Shown: positions 35,501 to 48,319 of the stretch, in pieces
Layout of the letters: each line of letters begins with the position of its first letter
Numbering within the stretch: position 1 is the stretch's first letter
DNA from: Dactylis glomerata
Lineage: Eukaryota > Streptophyta > Magnoliopsida > Poales > Poaceae
Reading direction: 5' to 3'
Assembly (NCBI GenBank): GCA_007115705.1
Contig: QXEO01000247.1
Span: 14,930,291 to 14,994,290 of the forward strand
Length of the DNA: 64,000 nucleotides
Position numbers and translations under genes: made by a program
The notes under the pieces: model-generated
The model's input: only the letters and a program-made list of their open reading frames with translations
Told to the model about the DNA's origin: nothing
Database searches by the model: none

Positions 35501-36064
35501 CGATCTTATCATAATATCTTTATTCAATTTGTTCTTTGGATTGTTTGATTGCTCTCTTCATTTGTTGAAGTTTATCCATCGTGTTATCTTATTTTTTTTG
35601 CAATCTTTGATCCTCAATATAGTTTCATTTCCTTCAAAAATTTGCCTTTGTATATGTGCATGTGTTTTCACTCATTTATTTTGGATATGCACACCATTTT
35701 GGAGGAACTCTCACTATATTGGCCTTCTAAGATTTTTTTCGCCCATTTTGGCAATGGATGCCAATGGGGGAGAAGTTTCGAGGGTTTAAAGGGAATTGGC
35801 TTTTATGCTTTGGTTTGTTCTTAAGCATTTGCCTTGCATGCTTTGCATGGTTGAGTATATAGTGGAAACTCCACCAACAACCTTGGTTGGAAATATATGC
35901 AATGAAATCAAGATCATTCACACATGCATAGATTGTCGGGGAGTTTGCTCTATATATGGTGGTTTTACTAACATCACATACTTTTGTAGTATTTGATGTT
36001 AGTACAACCATTTTGGTTCTTTGAATTCATTATATAAACCCTCTCAAAGAGATTGTCATCAATT
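32516..36064 (+). other. AT-rich non-coding interior of the pol-less copia element
   Basis: Polymerase genes would be expected here, but 3.5 kb holds only short unrelated ORFs. Two related blocks (from about 35237 and 35394, 157 bp apart) share 'attgagggagtga' and 'ccttggggagcttcctcat'. The phrases 'gggagctctcc' and 'atgggggag' recur through the region and resemble scattered polypurine tracts. Confidence 0.7.
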
Positions 36065-36065
36065 A

Positions 36066-36081
36066 CCAAAATGGGGGAGAT
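36066..36081 (+). promoter_or_regulatory. Polypurine tract of the pol-less copia element
   Basis: ccaaaatgggggagat lies immediately before the 3' LTR at 36082. Confidence 0.85.
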
Positions 36082-38221
36082 TGAAAGATCATATCGAGCC
36101 CCATGTGTGGTTTTGGTAATTAATGACAATCCCTATGGACTAATGGTTGCATTGAGTTATATGTGTAGGACTTGTCCATAGACAATGCTTGAACCATTTG
36201 TTGGAGTCAAGGTTGTAAGAAGAAGATTATGTATTGACCAAGGTGTTATTCAAGGAGTGATCCAAAGATTAGTCTTAAGGGAGTTGAGCTTATGTCAAGT
36301 GTGTCTTGAAGAATAAGATTGAGTGAGCTCTCATGTGTATCCTCAAGACACCATCATTATGGAGAAAGAAGAATTGATTCGAGGATTGATCAAGTCAAAG
36401 CGCAAGTTCAAGATGAGCAACTAGAAGAGAACATATGCTTGAAGCTTGCCATCTATATTGTGATCATGGATATGTGAAGATATGCTTAAAGGGAGTCTCT
36501 TCCATAGTAGAGTATGGGGGAGCAATCCGCAAGACTTCACCAAGCAAGCTCAATCAAGAAAGGTGGTCCAACTTGAGAAGATCAAGATCGTCTTTATCCA
36601 CCTCAAGTGGAATGCTCAAGGCAAAGGTATGATAGTGTTAGGGTTTCTTTCTTACCGGTCTCATGGTGTTATTTGTGAGACCGGGTTATAGGATCGGTAG
36701 CCGTACTATCAAGAGGGGCTCTCGAGTGAGTAACTTAATTGTATCGTTCGGAGAGAGCTCAAACCTTTGCATACTTAGCATCATCTTTCTTGGTTCTCAT
36801 TTGGGTTTTATCCATGTGAGGTTCTAGAGCTTGTGGTTATTTCCATGACAAGCTCTAGCTCATCAAAAACGGATTTCGCATGAAACTCTTATCGCGTTTT
36901 TGTTGTTTGGAGGTTTTATTGGTTCATCTTTATAGCTATGTCAAACCTTTTATCATTTGGTTTCATCCTCCTTTATTGGACTATGATGTTTCTATGGATG
37001 AAGTTGTAGAGCTTGTTGTGGTGATTCCAACGAGCCCAAGATCATCAAAAACGGAGTCCGGATACAAAAGTTATGGCAGTTTTTGTATTGATGTTCTATT
37101 CCAGGCCGGATAATCCGTGCTGGAGGGGGGGGGGGGGCGGATTATTTGAATAATCCGGCCCTCGAAATTCTGCTAAGGACTTTTGGGCGCGTCACCCAGT
37201 AAGGGGGGCGGATTTTTGCCCCGGGGGCCAGATAATCCGGCCTAAAATCCTGCAACGGCCATATTTCGTGGGGGGGCTATAAAAGGCCCCCCTTCTTCTT
37301 TCTTGGGTTGTTAGCTACTCCCTCTCTCTCTCCTCCATTGTTGACCTTGAGTAGGTTGCTCTTCCTCTCCATTCCTCCCATATTTCTTGCATCTTTTTGA
37401 GGGAAAAGAGAGAGGAGATCTAGATCTATCTTTCCACCAATCAAAATCTCCTCTTAGTGAGGGGAACCTCTTGTGGATTTAGATCTTGGAGTTCTTTGTG
37501 GATTTCCTTTGTTCTTCCTCTCATATCTCTCCATAGCATTAGTTGCTTTGGTAGGATTTGAGTGATAAGGATTTGAGCACCTTGTGTGCTCTTGCCATTG
37601 CATAAGTTGCATCGGTTTGAGTTCTCCCCGGAGATTCGAGTAAGTGAAAGTTTGTGAGCTTATTACTCTTGGGTTCTTGGAACCCTAGACGGCTTTGTGG
37701 TGCCTTTGTGGCTATTCTTGGGAGCCTCCAATTAAGTTGTGGATGCGTGCCCCAAGCTTTGTGTAAAGTCCCGGTTCCACCTTGAGGAACCCCTTAGTGG
37801 AAGAGTGAGCTAGGCCTTTGTGGCGCAAGCTCACACCGGAGAATAGGGTGAGGCCTTTGTGGCGTTGGTTAGGCCTTTGTGGCGATACCACACCCCTTCA
37901 ACGAGACGTACTCCCTTTCAAGGGAGGAACTCGGGAATACATCATCGTCTCCGCGTGCCTCGGTTATTTCTATACCCGAGCTCTTTACTTATGCACTTTA
38001 CATTGTGATAGCCTTCGTGCTTGAAGTCATATATCTTGCTGTCACCTTGTTACTTGTATTGCTTAGCATAAGTTGTTGGTGCACATAGGTGAGCCTAGTT
38101 TATTTAGGTTTTATGTGCTTGACAAAATAAACGCTAGTTTAATTCCGCTTTTGTTCAAGCCATTCGTAAAATTTGATATCGCCTATTCACCCCCCCTCTA
38201 GGCGACATCTGTGTCCTTTTA
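36082..38221 (+). repeat. 3' LTR of the pol-less copia element
   Basis: It is 2140 bp and pairs with 28163-30317. It lacks a ~14-bp 'ggcggatttttg' repeat and a 12-bp 'gtggctttgtgg' unit present in the 5' LTR. TATA is at 37278-37284 inside the same 7-bp G/C hairpin. Confidence 0.92.
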
Positions 38222-38906
38222 GTAGTATTTTAGTATGCTTGGGGAAGTGATTGAAATTCTTGGGCTGCTCTGGTTTTCACCTTCCTATGATTACCTTACT
38301 AGGGAGAAAGGAATACTTATGCTTTGTGTCGTCCAGTGATAGAAATGACGGTCTTGTTTGCTCAAAGTTAGCATGTTTGTGTTCAACATCATGTTATAGA
38401 TCTTAAGGCAATGCTTTGTTAGTTCTTAAATTTGACATTGAGAAGTTTCCCTTGTCATGGGAGTATTAGGGAATCATTTTGTATTGACTCTATGCTAGAA
38501 CATGATGGCCATGTCAATGCTTATCAATGACTCCTTGTTTGTTTGCATGCTCTTAGTTTGTCGATCACCACCACCTTGTTTTTAAGACAGAGATAGAGAG
38601 AGAGATCAAGTGAAACCATGATATCTAGTCCCTTTTTAGCCAAAGGAAACCTTCCACTAGTTTACTTGATGTTTACTTCCAGTTTTTATACCCAAAAAAT
38701 ACAAAAACATTGTTTACTAATTCTTGTTTTTTGAAACCTGCAAGCTGTGAGTGCTTGACAACCACTCTGGTTAGTTGGGGCGTAAAAATGTTGTTTGCTG
38801 TTGCAAGTTGCTTGAAGAGTCTAGAGAGGAGAACCACCATCTTCCCCAAGAGTATGATATAAACCCTTGAGTCACCCTTGTCGGTGAAACTTCTCTTGTT
38901 GCATCA

Positions 38907-40652
38907 CTCTTTGCTTGGAGCCCAATGAGTGGAATTTTGAAGAGTAGATTTGTGGCCATAAGGGTGCGTACTAGTGAAGCGAGTGACCTAGAGGCTAGTC
39001 CACAGGACAACCTCTGCCACCATCGATGCATCTGTCATGTGAACCGCACGCGTTGCATGGAGAGGCTCCTTCGGGGTAGAATTCTCCGCGCCCATCACGC
39101 AACACACACTTGTTGGTGTTGTGCATCGTGCATTTGTCACTGGAGTAGAAGGCCCCTTCTTATCGCGAGGAGGTTCCCTCACCTAGTAGGAGCTCGAGAG
39201 CTACTCTACACTGTAGAGCCGTACCGCCCCTGAGCGTGTGCAGCCCAGCAAAAGTGTTGGTCGTCGCGAACGAATTGCTCCATTTTCCTCCTCCAGACGC
39301 AACCCAGAGGGAAAGTGTGGGTTGCTCGTATCGTTGCATTTGCGGCGTATGCTCGCGGACATCCTGGAGCGGAGCCCTCGCAAAGTTCCATACTTCTGCC
39401 TCCGGAGAGGGCACCAATAGCAGGTGCTCTGGTAGCTCCTTACAAGCCGACTTTATCCTTGCAACTAGAAAAAGAGACAGAATGCATTATTGCCTGAGCC
39501 TAGCACCGTTGTGAGCGACAGTGCCACGATGAGTATGGCACTCACTATGGCCGCACCAACGACGATGGCACCGGCCATGGTTCCGATGGATCTTCCTCAC
39601 CTCCTACCGGCGATGAACTCTGCAACAAGTTCAACGACTAGTTGGAGGAGGATGCCCATCGAGCGCTAGCGGGGGCTCTATTTCTGAGACAACTCGGAGG
39701 ACATCATAGGTCTAGCATGGGCCGCCGCCCTCCACTAGGACGGATTCCGAGCCTTCGTGTCAGAGTTGTGTCTCGTAAGATGGTCGGAGAAGTTCCGGCC
39801 TGAGGTACCGACAAGTTCTACGACAAGGCAAACCCAATAGAGTTCCTAGAAGTGTACTCTAGGGCTTGCCTAGGTAACAAGAAGTTCTTGGCCAATTGGT
39901 TTGCTTCGGCCCTGAAGCCAAATGCCAGAACGTGGCTCATGAACTTCCCACAAAACTTAGTCTAATCCTAGAGGAACTTGTGCGACCAGTTCATTGGAGC
40001 TTTCCAAGGAGGGTGCAAGCATCCGACATGCCAGCGACCTCCACTTCTTGCCACAAAAGCCTCACTAGTCTCCATCACCTTTGTTTTACACCAATGTGGG
40101 CGATGTGAAGATGCACAAGAAGATAAGCACACGAGAAATCACCACTAACGCCGAGTTGTGTCGACTGGTGGACAAGTGTGCCTGTGTTGAAGAGGCTCAA
40201 GAGCTTCCAGGAGAAGCTAGGCCTGAAGCTGGATACTTCGTCAAGAAGAAGAATCACATGAAACAATACTCGAAGCAGGTCCTAGATGGAATGCCGCATG
40301 ATCAACGTGACGTACAAGACTTCCAAGACCTAAGGTGCAACATGGAAACACCTACCATCGGCACCAATATATATATCGAATACCATTCATCCAGAAGAGC
40401 AGGTCGATCATCTACACCATGTTGTCCATTTGCAAAAATTCGTTCGATGCATCTATAAGTCAATTGAGTTCAACTTCTAAAGTCTTGTATAATCCCGTGG
40501 TTACACCGATAATAAAATCTAAAAGAAGTTCTTTGTCATCTATATCGTGTCTTTGATCCAAACCAGTTGACCCCCCTTGCCGAACAAATAACTCACGAGT
40601 GATCCTTAGAGTGAGATTGCCACGAGATCGTGAAATCTATCCTTTGTTAGTT
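38907..40652 (+). pseudogene. Old gypsy gag remnant
   Basis: The clearest part is 39810-40261: 'KFYDKANPIEFLEVYSRACL', 'LANWFASALKPNARTWLMNF', two stops, then 'CDQFIGAFQGGCKHP'. It ends with 'LCRLVDKCACVEEAQELPGE'. This matches the Retrotrans_gag domain of plant gypsy elements (YDGKxNPxEFL..., ARTWLMNLP, DKCARxEE). There are many stops and frameshifts. The upstream part (38907-39800) is GC-rich leader-like sequence without recognisable domains. It is in the same orientation as the remnant at 26121-27324. Confidence 0.7.
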
Positions 40653-40672
40653 GGCACGCCAGGTAGGGGGTG
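40653..40672 (+). promoter_or_regulatory. Primer-binding-site-like sequence
   Basis: ttggcacgccaggtaggggg resembles the 'TGGCGCGCCAGGTAGGGG' sequence seen directly after the 5' LTR of many plant gypsy elements. It suggests that an LTR ends near 40652. The corresponding LTR start was not identified. Confidence 0.4.
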
Positions 40673-40812
40673 CATGCGTCATACAGACCGGGTCCACATC
40701 AATGCCTCAACGGCACATGCCCATAGTCAAGTCAGGAATGGCCTTTGATGCATGCATAGCTCGGGGCTAGCCCAAGATCTTTAGCCCTTATGCAATCTTT
40801 GGAAAATGTATA

Positions 40813-40905
40813 CTTCCTCTAATCGGAAACATGTGTCATTGACTTAATACAAACTTTGAACTAATTTAGTATAAAATCACAACACTTATTTCTGATCGGA
40901 GAGAG
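40813..40905. mobile_element. Stowaway-like MITE, 93 bp
   Basis: It is flanked by TA on both sides (40811-40812, 40906-40907). The left end is cttcctctaatcggaaa and the right end, reversed, is ctctctccgatcagaaa, which matches at most positions. Short length, TA target and 'ctncctccgatcngaaa' ends fit cereal Stowaway (Tc1/mariner) MITEs. Confidence 0.65.
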
Positions 40906-40909
40906 TAAA

Positions 40910-43900
40910 TCTTATTCTAAAACCTAAAGGCCGCTAGGCTACCCGGCTTCTCACGCTATCAGCCATTGCCACGGAACGTTGGATCGATACGAACAGTAAA
41001 AAAATTCTCCCACTTTTCACCCCAGCCGTTCGATCAGGTAATTTTTTTTGTCACCTGCCACTTTTCCTATTGGGTCGATGACGAGTGGGGCCAGACACAA
41101 GTGGGGCTGATGGACAGAGGCTGCCGCTCTACTTCATTTCCGTGGCCTTCGCAGTGAAACCCTAGATCGGGGAACAAAACCTCCCCCCAATCAGCTACCT
41201 CTCTCCAATCCCCGTTCCTCTTCCTCCCCAATCGGGCGAGCTTCCTATGGCGGCGCCTCATCAGCAGACCCTCCCAACCCCCCTCATCCTCCACACAGGC
41301 AGAGCTTGGCGAGGCGCGCGTACGGCAAGAGGAGGCGCGTGTATGGCGAGAGGAGCTTCGTGGGGCACCTCCTCCCCAGATTGAGGCGGCCATGAGATGC
41401 GCATCAATAGGAAGAGAAGAGGAAGAGGAGGTGGCGCGGGGGAGACCGGCAAAGACGACGGTGCATCAACAAACGAACACGACGACGTGACGGGCTAGAG
41501 CTAGCCTCTGCGAGCATGAGTTCGTGGGCAAGCGTGAGCTCGCATGGGATCCCATCTACATGGATCTGCACCTCCTCGCGTGAGCATGCCTGCAAATGTA
41601 TTTTTTGTTGATTTTCTCTTCATCTACTTGTGACTGATTCTGCTAGCATGATAGATCTGAGTAATTCCTATCCAGGGCTTCCTCTCTCTCCTCTTGATCT
41701 TCTATGGAACAGCAGGGCGTAGGAGGACGGCCAGGAGGTGGCCACCTGCTTCCATAATCCATGAGGAAGCTGGAGCTCCCCGCCCCCCTCTGCCACAGAC
41801 CTAGGTATGTGCTCTATCTGTTGATTGAAGAATATTGGCTGCAAAATAACGTTTAATCTCACTGTTTTACCAATAGCTTTTGGGCTAGCAAATTATAGAG
41901 CAACTACTGTTCAAAATGTGTGAATACTTTGTTGCACTCGATGTTTTTTTTTGATACATTTGCTTGTTGAACTCATTGATTTTATTGTGGAAAATATATG
42001 AATAGGTTTACATAGCTACAGAGGAGAGTCGGCGGCGGCCAGCATCAAGAGACGCGCCGTGTTTCTGGTTGCACCTAATTTAATATATATTCTGAAGGTA
42101 TGGTTTGGATAGTCAGGAGTTTCCTCTACTTATTTCATGTTTCTATGTCCTTGCATGGAACTGAAAGTATTGCATTATTTTTTTTGTAATATTTCTTGGT
42201 TCGGCTTCCCAAAATTGATACTAATTATGATGCATATTTTGTACTGTATTATTTTTGATATATTTATTTGTGGCATGTATGGCAGGTACGGCAATTAATT
42301 CTCAAAAGAAAGAAAGGTATCTTATATTTACCCTTTTCCGTATCCTGGATGGTTGTTTAAATTATTTGGGTGCATGCTTACTCCTCTTGACGATGTCAAC
42401 CTTTTCATTGCAAATCTTACTGCTTGTGTCATAGGATTAACACCATTTGAGTCCCTGAATATTTGGTTGTAGTAAATGATTTTGGCTTATCCATATAAAT
42501 TCTTGGTTGTTCAATTCTTTCATGGTTTCTTCTCCTTCGCATGCTATATTCTCTTGTATGTTATCAGTATCAAATATATTCTACATTGTGTTTTGCTCTT
42601 ACTATATTTGATTGTTAGGATATACTAATTATGGAGAGGCGGGGAAGGCGGCGGCCAGTTGTGGAGAGGCTGTAGGCAGCGGTGGGTGGTGAGGGACTGT
42701 GGGCAAAGCAGCGGGCGGCGCTCCTCCGCCTCTTCTAGGAGACGACCAGGGCGATGGTGACCAGCACACGACACCTTCCATATGCATCTTCCGCCGTGAG
42801 TTCCTTCTTTTTACTTTTTCCTGTAAGGTTTGGGGTGCAGCCTGTAGATTCTCACTCTGATTTTGTTTTGTTTCTTTTTTCTCTAAGGTTTCGCATGTGG
42901 CAGATTCTAACATTGATGGGGAGACGGCAGAGGGCATCTGAATCAGAGCAAAACACTATCTCGGTCCTCCTACATCTTCCCACGTGAGTTTCTTCTTTCT
43001 TTACTCAGATTTAATTTCTGTATTTTTTCTAAGGTTTCTTCCCACGAGTAGGAACTAGGAACGTGGAACCACATCCCCACTTTTTACACTTTTTAGATAT
43101 CTATTTGTCAGTACTTTGTTTTGAGTCCTTTTGTTTTCTGAGATGAAATTATTTTGTGTGCCTTACACTAGCTTCTGATGGCTTGTCCTTTTTGCAAGTG
43201 ATAAGAAGGAAGATGACGCTTAGTGCAGGATACTTTCTTTCAACAAGATGGAACAACAAGCTGGTTTCTTTTTCTGACTGAATTGTCTGAAACTCTGGGA
43301 CATTGTAGGTTAATTTCAAGTATCACTGCATAAATAGTCATTTCTTTGATATGTTTTCTCTTCTGCTGATTCTAATCACACAATTGTAGGTTTTGAGAAT
43401 ACCAGATAAAGGTGCTGATTTTGTTAGAATTATACTCTATGACGTCTCCTATTTGAGTTGGATATGCAAAACTTGACAATAATACTTGCAGCGGCACAAT
43501 TTGAGAAGCTGGAATATACTGAAGAACATAACAAATAAGAGCTGACCTTGATTGTATTGAGAAGGTTGGAAAATTTATTTACTTGCTCGCAGCTGCATCA
43601 GTCTGTACAAACATATCCTAATCCTACATGATCTAACTTGTGCAGCCACTTTAATATAATTTTCAGGTCTTTTCTCCATTGGTTTAGAAGTGCAAGCAAT
43701 TTTGTTACATCTTGTTTCTTTGGTATGCTCTCTGTCATTCAACCAAAAATGATTTTTGCATCCACCACTAAATCATGTGAACGATTTTATTTATGCTTCT
43801 CAGTTGTTGTACTCCATAATAATTTCTCTGGGTAAGACTTAGCTTTCCTTTAAGTTTAGTTAATGCTGCTCCCTGGTATTTTTAGGTGGACCATAACTAT

Positions 43901-46900
43901 TTGTAGGAAGTGGTCCTTTTCTTACAAAAATAGATCTAAGAATTAAAGGATTGCAAAAATATATATAAGAATAAAAAAGGTGATTAAGATTGCCTCATAG
44001 GTCGTGTATCAATGTTTTCACTTACCATAGAACATGAAGATTTCGAAATTATCCTGGCAATATAGGTTTCTGAGATAACAGTAGCTCATACAGATAGCTG
44101 CAGCTGTTGGTTGGACACCACTGCTTCAAAGTTATTATGTGCTCCCCAAATTCAACTCTTTTTTGTTTGGTTTCAGGGCCAGAGCATAGTTGCAACCTTG
44201 TGAAATTTTAAAGTTTAACAAGTTGATGCATTCTAAGTTTCACATGAAGTTCTGGATAGTAAATGCGATGCAGATTTCATATGAAGATTATTCTGGATTA
44301 GATTTCCGATTAGACTAGGGTACCCTGCAGAAACATACGCTACTTACCTGCAGAAACATGCACGCTATTTCCTATTCTACCTGATTCTCAGAGTTGGTGC
44401 TTTTACTCTGTATTTGGGATTCCTACAAATTAAACCATCTATACTATGTTATTTTTTTTACTTGATGGTCCTATTTACTCATCTAATTTGTATTGCAAGT
44501 TTCAAAATGAATATGCTTGGGTATTTGCAGAATTTTAGTGGGGTGCTAATTTTTTTTTCGAGAATGTGGGGTGCTAATTTTATATAAGGGTAACATGGAT
44601 AGACAAAGAGAACTAAATCTGGGGTGTTTTTGTGAAACTAGAGGGAAAGAGCAATCCTGTGACATGACCTCTTGGTTTCCTTGGTCATGAAATAGTCTGA
44701 ATCTGTAAAATGTATGATGAGTGCCTGGGAAAGAGGTAGATATTATTGTTGTGACACCATTGTGGTTTCATTTTTTTGGTTTCTGCATTAGCATTTCATG
44801 GAACTCGCATTATGATCTCTTTGTAGCTTCATATAAACGAGTGTTGACATGGTCATTTTACAGAGTGGGAAATAAAATAGGTAGGTCGATAGAAGCGTTG
44901 TGCATGCACTCATGCTCCATGATATACACTGAATCGATACCATGGACCCATTCTATTTCTTTCCCTGCAGTTTGGAATTTTTGTATCTCTGCGACCACTG
45001 GACGAACTGAGCAAGGAACAACAGGTGTTTTTCTTATCTTTGTGCATGTGTTGATGCTCCATGATATGTACTAAATCGATACCATGGAACACAAAGTTGT
45101 TTTTCTTTGATGGAAATATAGAGATTTATTTCCTTTGTTCCAACTCTTGGTTCTTATCTAAATAGTCAATAAATGACGAGAAATATATGGAGCTTAGTAC
45201 AACTATTGGTTTTCCATTACATTGATATCTTCTGGTTAGGCTATGAATTGTTTTATTAATGAAGCACTTGATCTGTTTGGCCTAAGGCGTTGGTCTATTC
45301 TTGGAAGGCCTAGAATCCAGTTCATTTGAGAGTAGTAATTCTCATTGATGTAATAGTCCCTTTCTGTTCTTTACTGATCAGGTCATGGAAGGTGGAAAAA
45401 ATGGACTCACATTGCTTGGTGGGTGGTATGAGTATGGACCGCAAACACCTGAGGTATATACTCTTGATGCATCTTACTATTGTATACAGTGGTCCTTTAG
45501 CCATAAAGTAAGATGGAATTGAAGGTGAGCAGCCAATTTTAAACTTCGAATTTAAAGGGCAGGTGGAACGTGATGGCCCATTTGAATTAAGATATCAAAA
45601 AATTTCTTCTTCAAGGTCGTGAGAATATCCGGCCATAGAGGCCCTCTCCTGTGAATTAAGAGATATCAGAAATTGCCATCTTTAATTTTTTTTTACCGCT
45701 TTCTGGTATCAATTGCTGAGGAAGTAGTATGTTTAATAATTTTGGCTTCCATCAATTCTTCTCAACTAGCATTTTTAGATTTTCCCTTCAGTAATTAAGT
45801 TGAAATTGCCATCGCTAAGTTCTTGTTTTACCGCTATCTTGTGCAGATGCTAAATAATCTTTTGAATTGCAGTTAGATGTTCTTTCCAGTTGGAAGTTTG
45901 ATATTTTGTCGCCTATAATCTTGCATTCCATGCTTTAATCTCAAAATTGAGAAGATGAATTGGTGGGTTTGGGCAATGATTGTCTTTCTTTATTTTTTCT
46001 TTGAGGCAAGATTACCAATATGGATTAGCTATGCTTGTCACACTGCATGGTATCATGTACTTTTGATGCTGTTGATGATTACTTATGGGAGTAGAGATAA
46101 TGGAGTGCTTTTCTTTTTTCTTGAAGAAAATTTATTCATTTCTGCATTATATTCTTTTGTCATGGTTCTTCATTTTGGTAGAATAATTTTAGGGAAAAGA
46201 TTACTTGTCTAGATGAACAAGTTAATTAGACTGGGACTGTTGATGGTTAGATAACCTTTTGTTATTGTTGATAACCATGGATGAACTAAGAATAGGACGT
46301 GAGATAATTTTTGAACTCTCTTATTTCTTTCGAGACAGTTAGATTTACCTCCATCTTTCTAGGACTGGGACTGCTGATGGTTGGGACTGCATTCTCTTGA
46401 AAACCTCCTATTTTTCCATTCAAGAGAGTGTTGAGATTGCGATTGGCATCTCAGTTAGAAATGTATTAAGAATTTGTGTAATTGTTTGTATCGCTAACAG
46501 AGATTGGGTTTCAAATTTCTTTACTGACTGGCTTTGTTTTATAGGATAACTTGTTAATGGATGATCTTTTGGCAATAGATGCTACCACTCTATACTGAAG
46601 AATATTGGATTTTGATATATCCCAGCAATACTCCTCGCTGCCCTCCTCTCAGGTGGTTGTCCTGCAGAGAGCTACATGATTATTTATCCATGTAGTCATG
46701 TTATCCTGTAGAGAAATTGGGAGTACTGGAAATATCCTCTAAGCATGTCAGTTAACTCAAGGATTCAGATTCGGTGGTGCTTACTTTTGCTGCACACACA
46801 TACACAGGATTTGGATCCAGTTTTGCTTACTTCATGTTCAGTATAGAGCCACTCATCTATCATAAAAATAAATGATGAAAACTACAGCAAGGCACACATG

Positions 46901-48319
46901 TTAATATTATTTGGAGTCAGCTAATAACAATCATGAGCTATATGCTATGAATACTTACTGAAGTATGGTATTGATGTTTTCCACAGAGCTGACAACAAAG
47001 GGAGAACACCGAGAAGAGTATATGTCGAGGAAAGAGGAGGGCAGAGGGATTATCTAGCTTACTGAAGCAAGGTATTGATATTTTCTCTAGAGCACCAATA
47101 TGTTCTTTATTTGATGGTGTCCAACTTATGGTAGCTTAATGTATATGTGACTGAATTGGTGTGGAGTATTCCATACGTCCCTAATAATTTTTTGCATCTG
47201 GTGAGTTCACTTTTGATGGATGAATGTAAGGTAATATAGCTATTGTATTTATTGCTTGCATCATTGATTATTCGTTATGCTTGATTTCCAATGCTGAAAG
47301 CCTTAATATCAATCACTTGGTGTTATGCACTTCTTGGCATGTGTCTTGTTTATCTTAATACAACTACATGGACATACTGGATAGAAATGCCTATTAATTT
47401 TGTTCAAAGAATACTTGGGAGCACTATCTAGAATTTCTGTTTTGGTGTTAGATCTTTGGACATCAGGTCTTAAAATTTTAGGTTCAGTGCTACTTGCTTT
47501 TCCCTGCATACTTAGGATTTATCATTTGCTGCTTCAGTAGCCTTTGTTTTTTTTCCTTCAGATAATATATGATGCAAGCATTTACATTATAGATTCTATG
47601 ATGGGTTTCTGTTCTAATTTGTTCCTTTCTTTCGCAGGTTCTTTTCTGTACAGGTCAACTCCTAATTAGGAGTACTTTTTAGGAGCTCAACTTGCAGTGG
47701 GATACATAGAGAAAACTAATAACAACCTTGACGCGCAACAGCATCGAGCGGATGTTGGTGGGACCAGTCTAGCTTCCAACGACACCTTTAATTTCTTCTC
47801 TTTTCAGATTCAATATGCCAAAATTGTTACGTGGGCCATTGTGTATAGAAAATCTAGAGCTCAACTCAGAATTCTGAATTTCTTGATTTTTTTGATGTTC
47901 AACATGAGTTTATGGCTACAATACTGTCTCGCTGCTGGCCTTTGCGCCAGTGGTGCAACGGGTCAATCTATTCTTGCTGCATATCTGTGTCTTGCTTATA
48001 TGACTTCTGTTCAGTTTCGTAGTACTCAATAGCATATTGTCTAATTTCTTAAAATTCATGGATATATATATTAATAATGGATAACAACATAGATCATGTG
48101 TCAGTGGATTCAGTTAACCATACTTAGATTCTCAATTACTTTCTTTACGGCTAAACAAAAACCCATTGGTGAAATTGTGGTTTTTGGACCAACATCTAAA
48201 AACTTGTGTAGCATAGGTTTACAAGACTACTATTTTTATTTGAATTAAAATAATTTACTTGGTGGCTCCAGTGCCGCTTCAGATTTACCTTTGCGCCAGT
48301 GGCGCAACGGGTCATCTAG
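40910..48319 (+). mobile_element. Helitron 3 (non-autonomous), inside the serpin intron
   Basis: The 3' end is clear. A perfect 7-bp hairpin tgcgcca-g-tggcgca (48292-48306) is followed nine bases later by CTAG (48316-48319), and the next base is T. A second, slightly decayed copy of the same terminus lies at 47943-47972. The 5' end is proposed at A|TC 40909/40910 ('aaatcttattctaaaac'), right after the Stowaway MITE, but this is less certain. The 7.4-kb interior includes a GC-rich segment at 41050-41600 that looks like captured gene DNA and AT-rich intron-like sequence. No Rep/helicase ORF or other known protein was found. Confidence 0.55.

Larger units (their letters stand above)
28163..38221 (+). 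mobile_element. Non-autonomous copia element, 10.06 kb, gag only
   Basis: LTRs of about 2.15 kb (28163-30317, 36082-38221) begin TGAAAG and end CTTTCA; the last bases of the 3' copy are mutated to CTTTTA. The target duplication gtagt is exact (28158-28162, 38222-38226). A tRNA-Met primer site follows the 5' LTR and a polypurine tract precedes the 3' LTR. The interior has gag with two zinc knuckles and then 3.5 kb of AT-rich non-coding DNA. Protease, integrase and reverse transcriptase are absent. The LTRs differ by roughly 30 substitutions (about 1.4%) and a few small indels. Confidence 0.93.
27325..38906. mobile_element. LTR split by the pol-less copia element
   Basis: The left end is TGATGCATGT and the right end is TTGTTGCATCA, terminal inverted repeats of 7 bp (tgatgca / tgcatca). 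With the copia insertion and its duplication removed, about 1.5 kb remains. The sequence just left of 28163 resembles cereal gypsy LTR DNA, for example 'tcatcccggaactatgggat'. No matching 5-bp flanks were found (gggtg against ctctt). It may therefore be one LTR of a damaged larger element rather than a simple solo LTR. Confidence 0.55.

Noticed and set aside
27325..38906. Calling the split LTR a clean solo LTR
   Set aside because: The terminal inverted repeats fit, but the flanking 5-mers (gggtg, ctctt) do not match, so a damaged larger element is equally possible.
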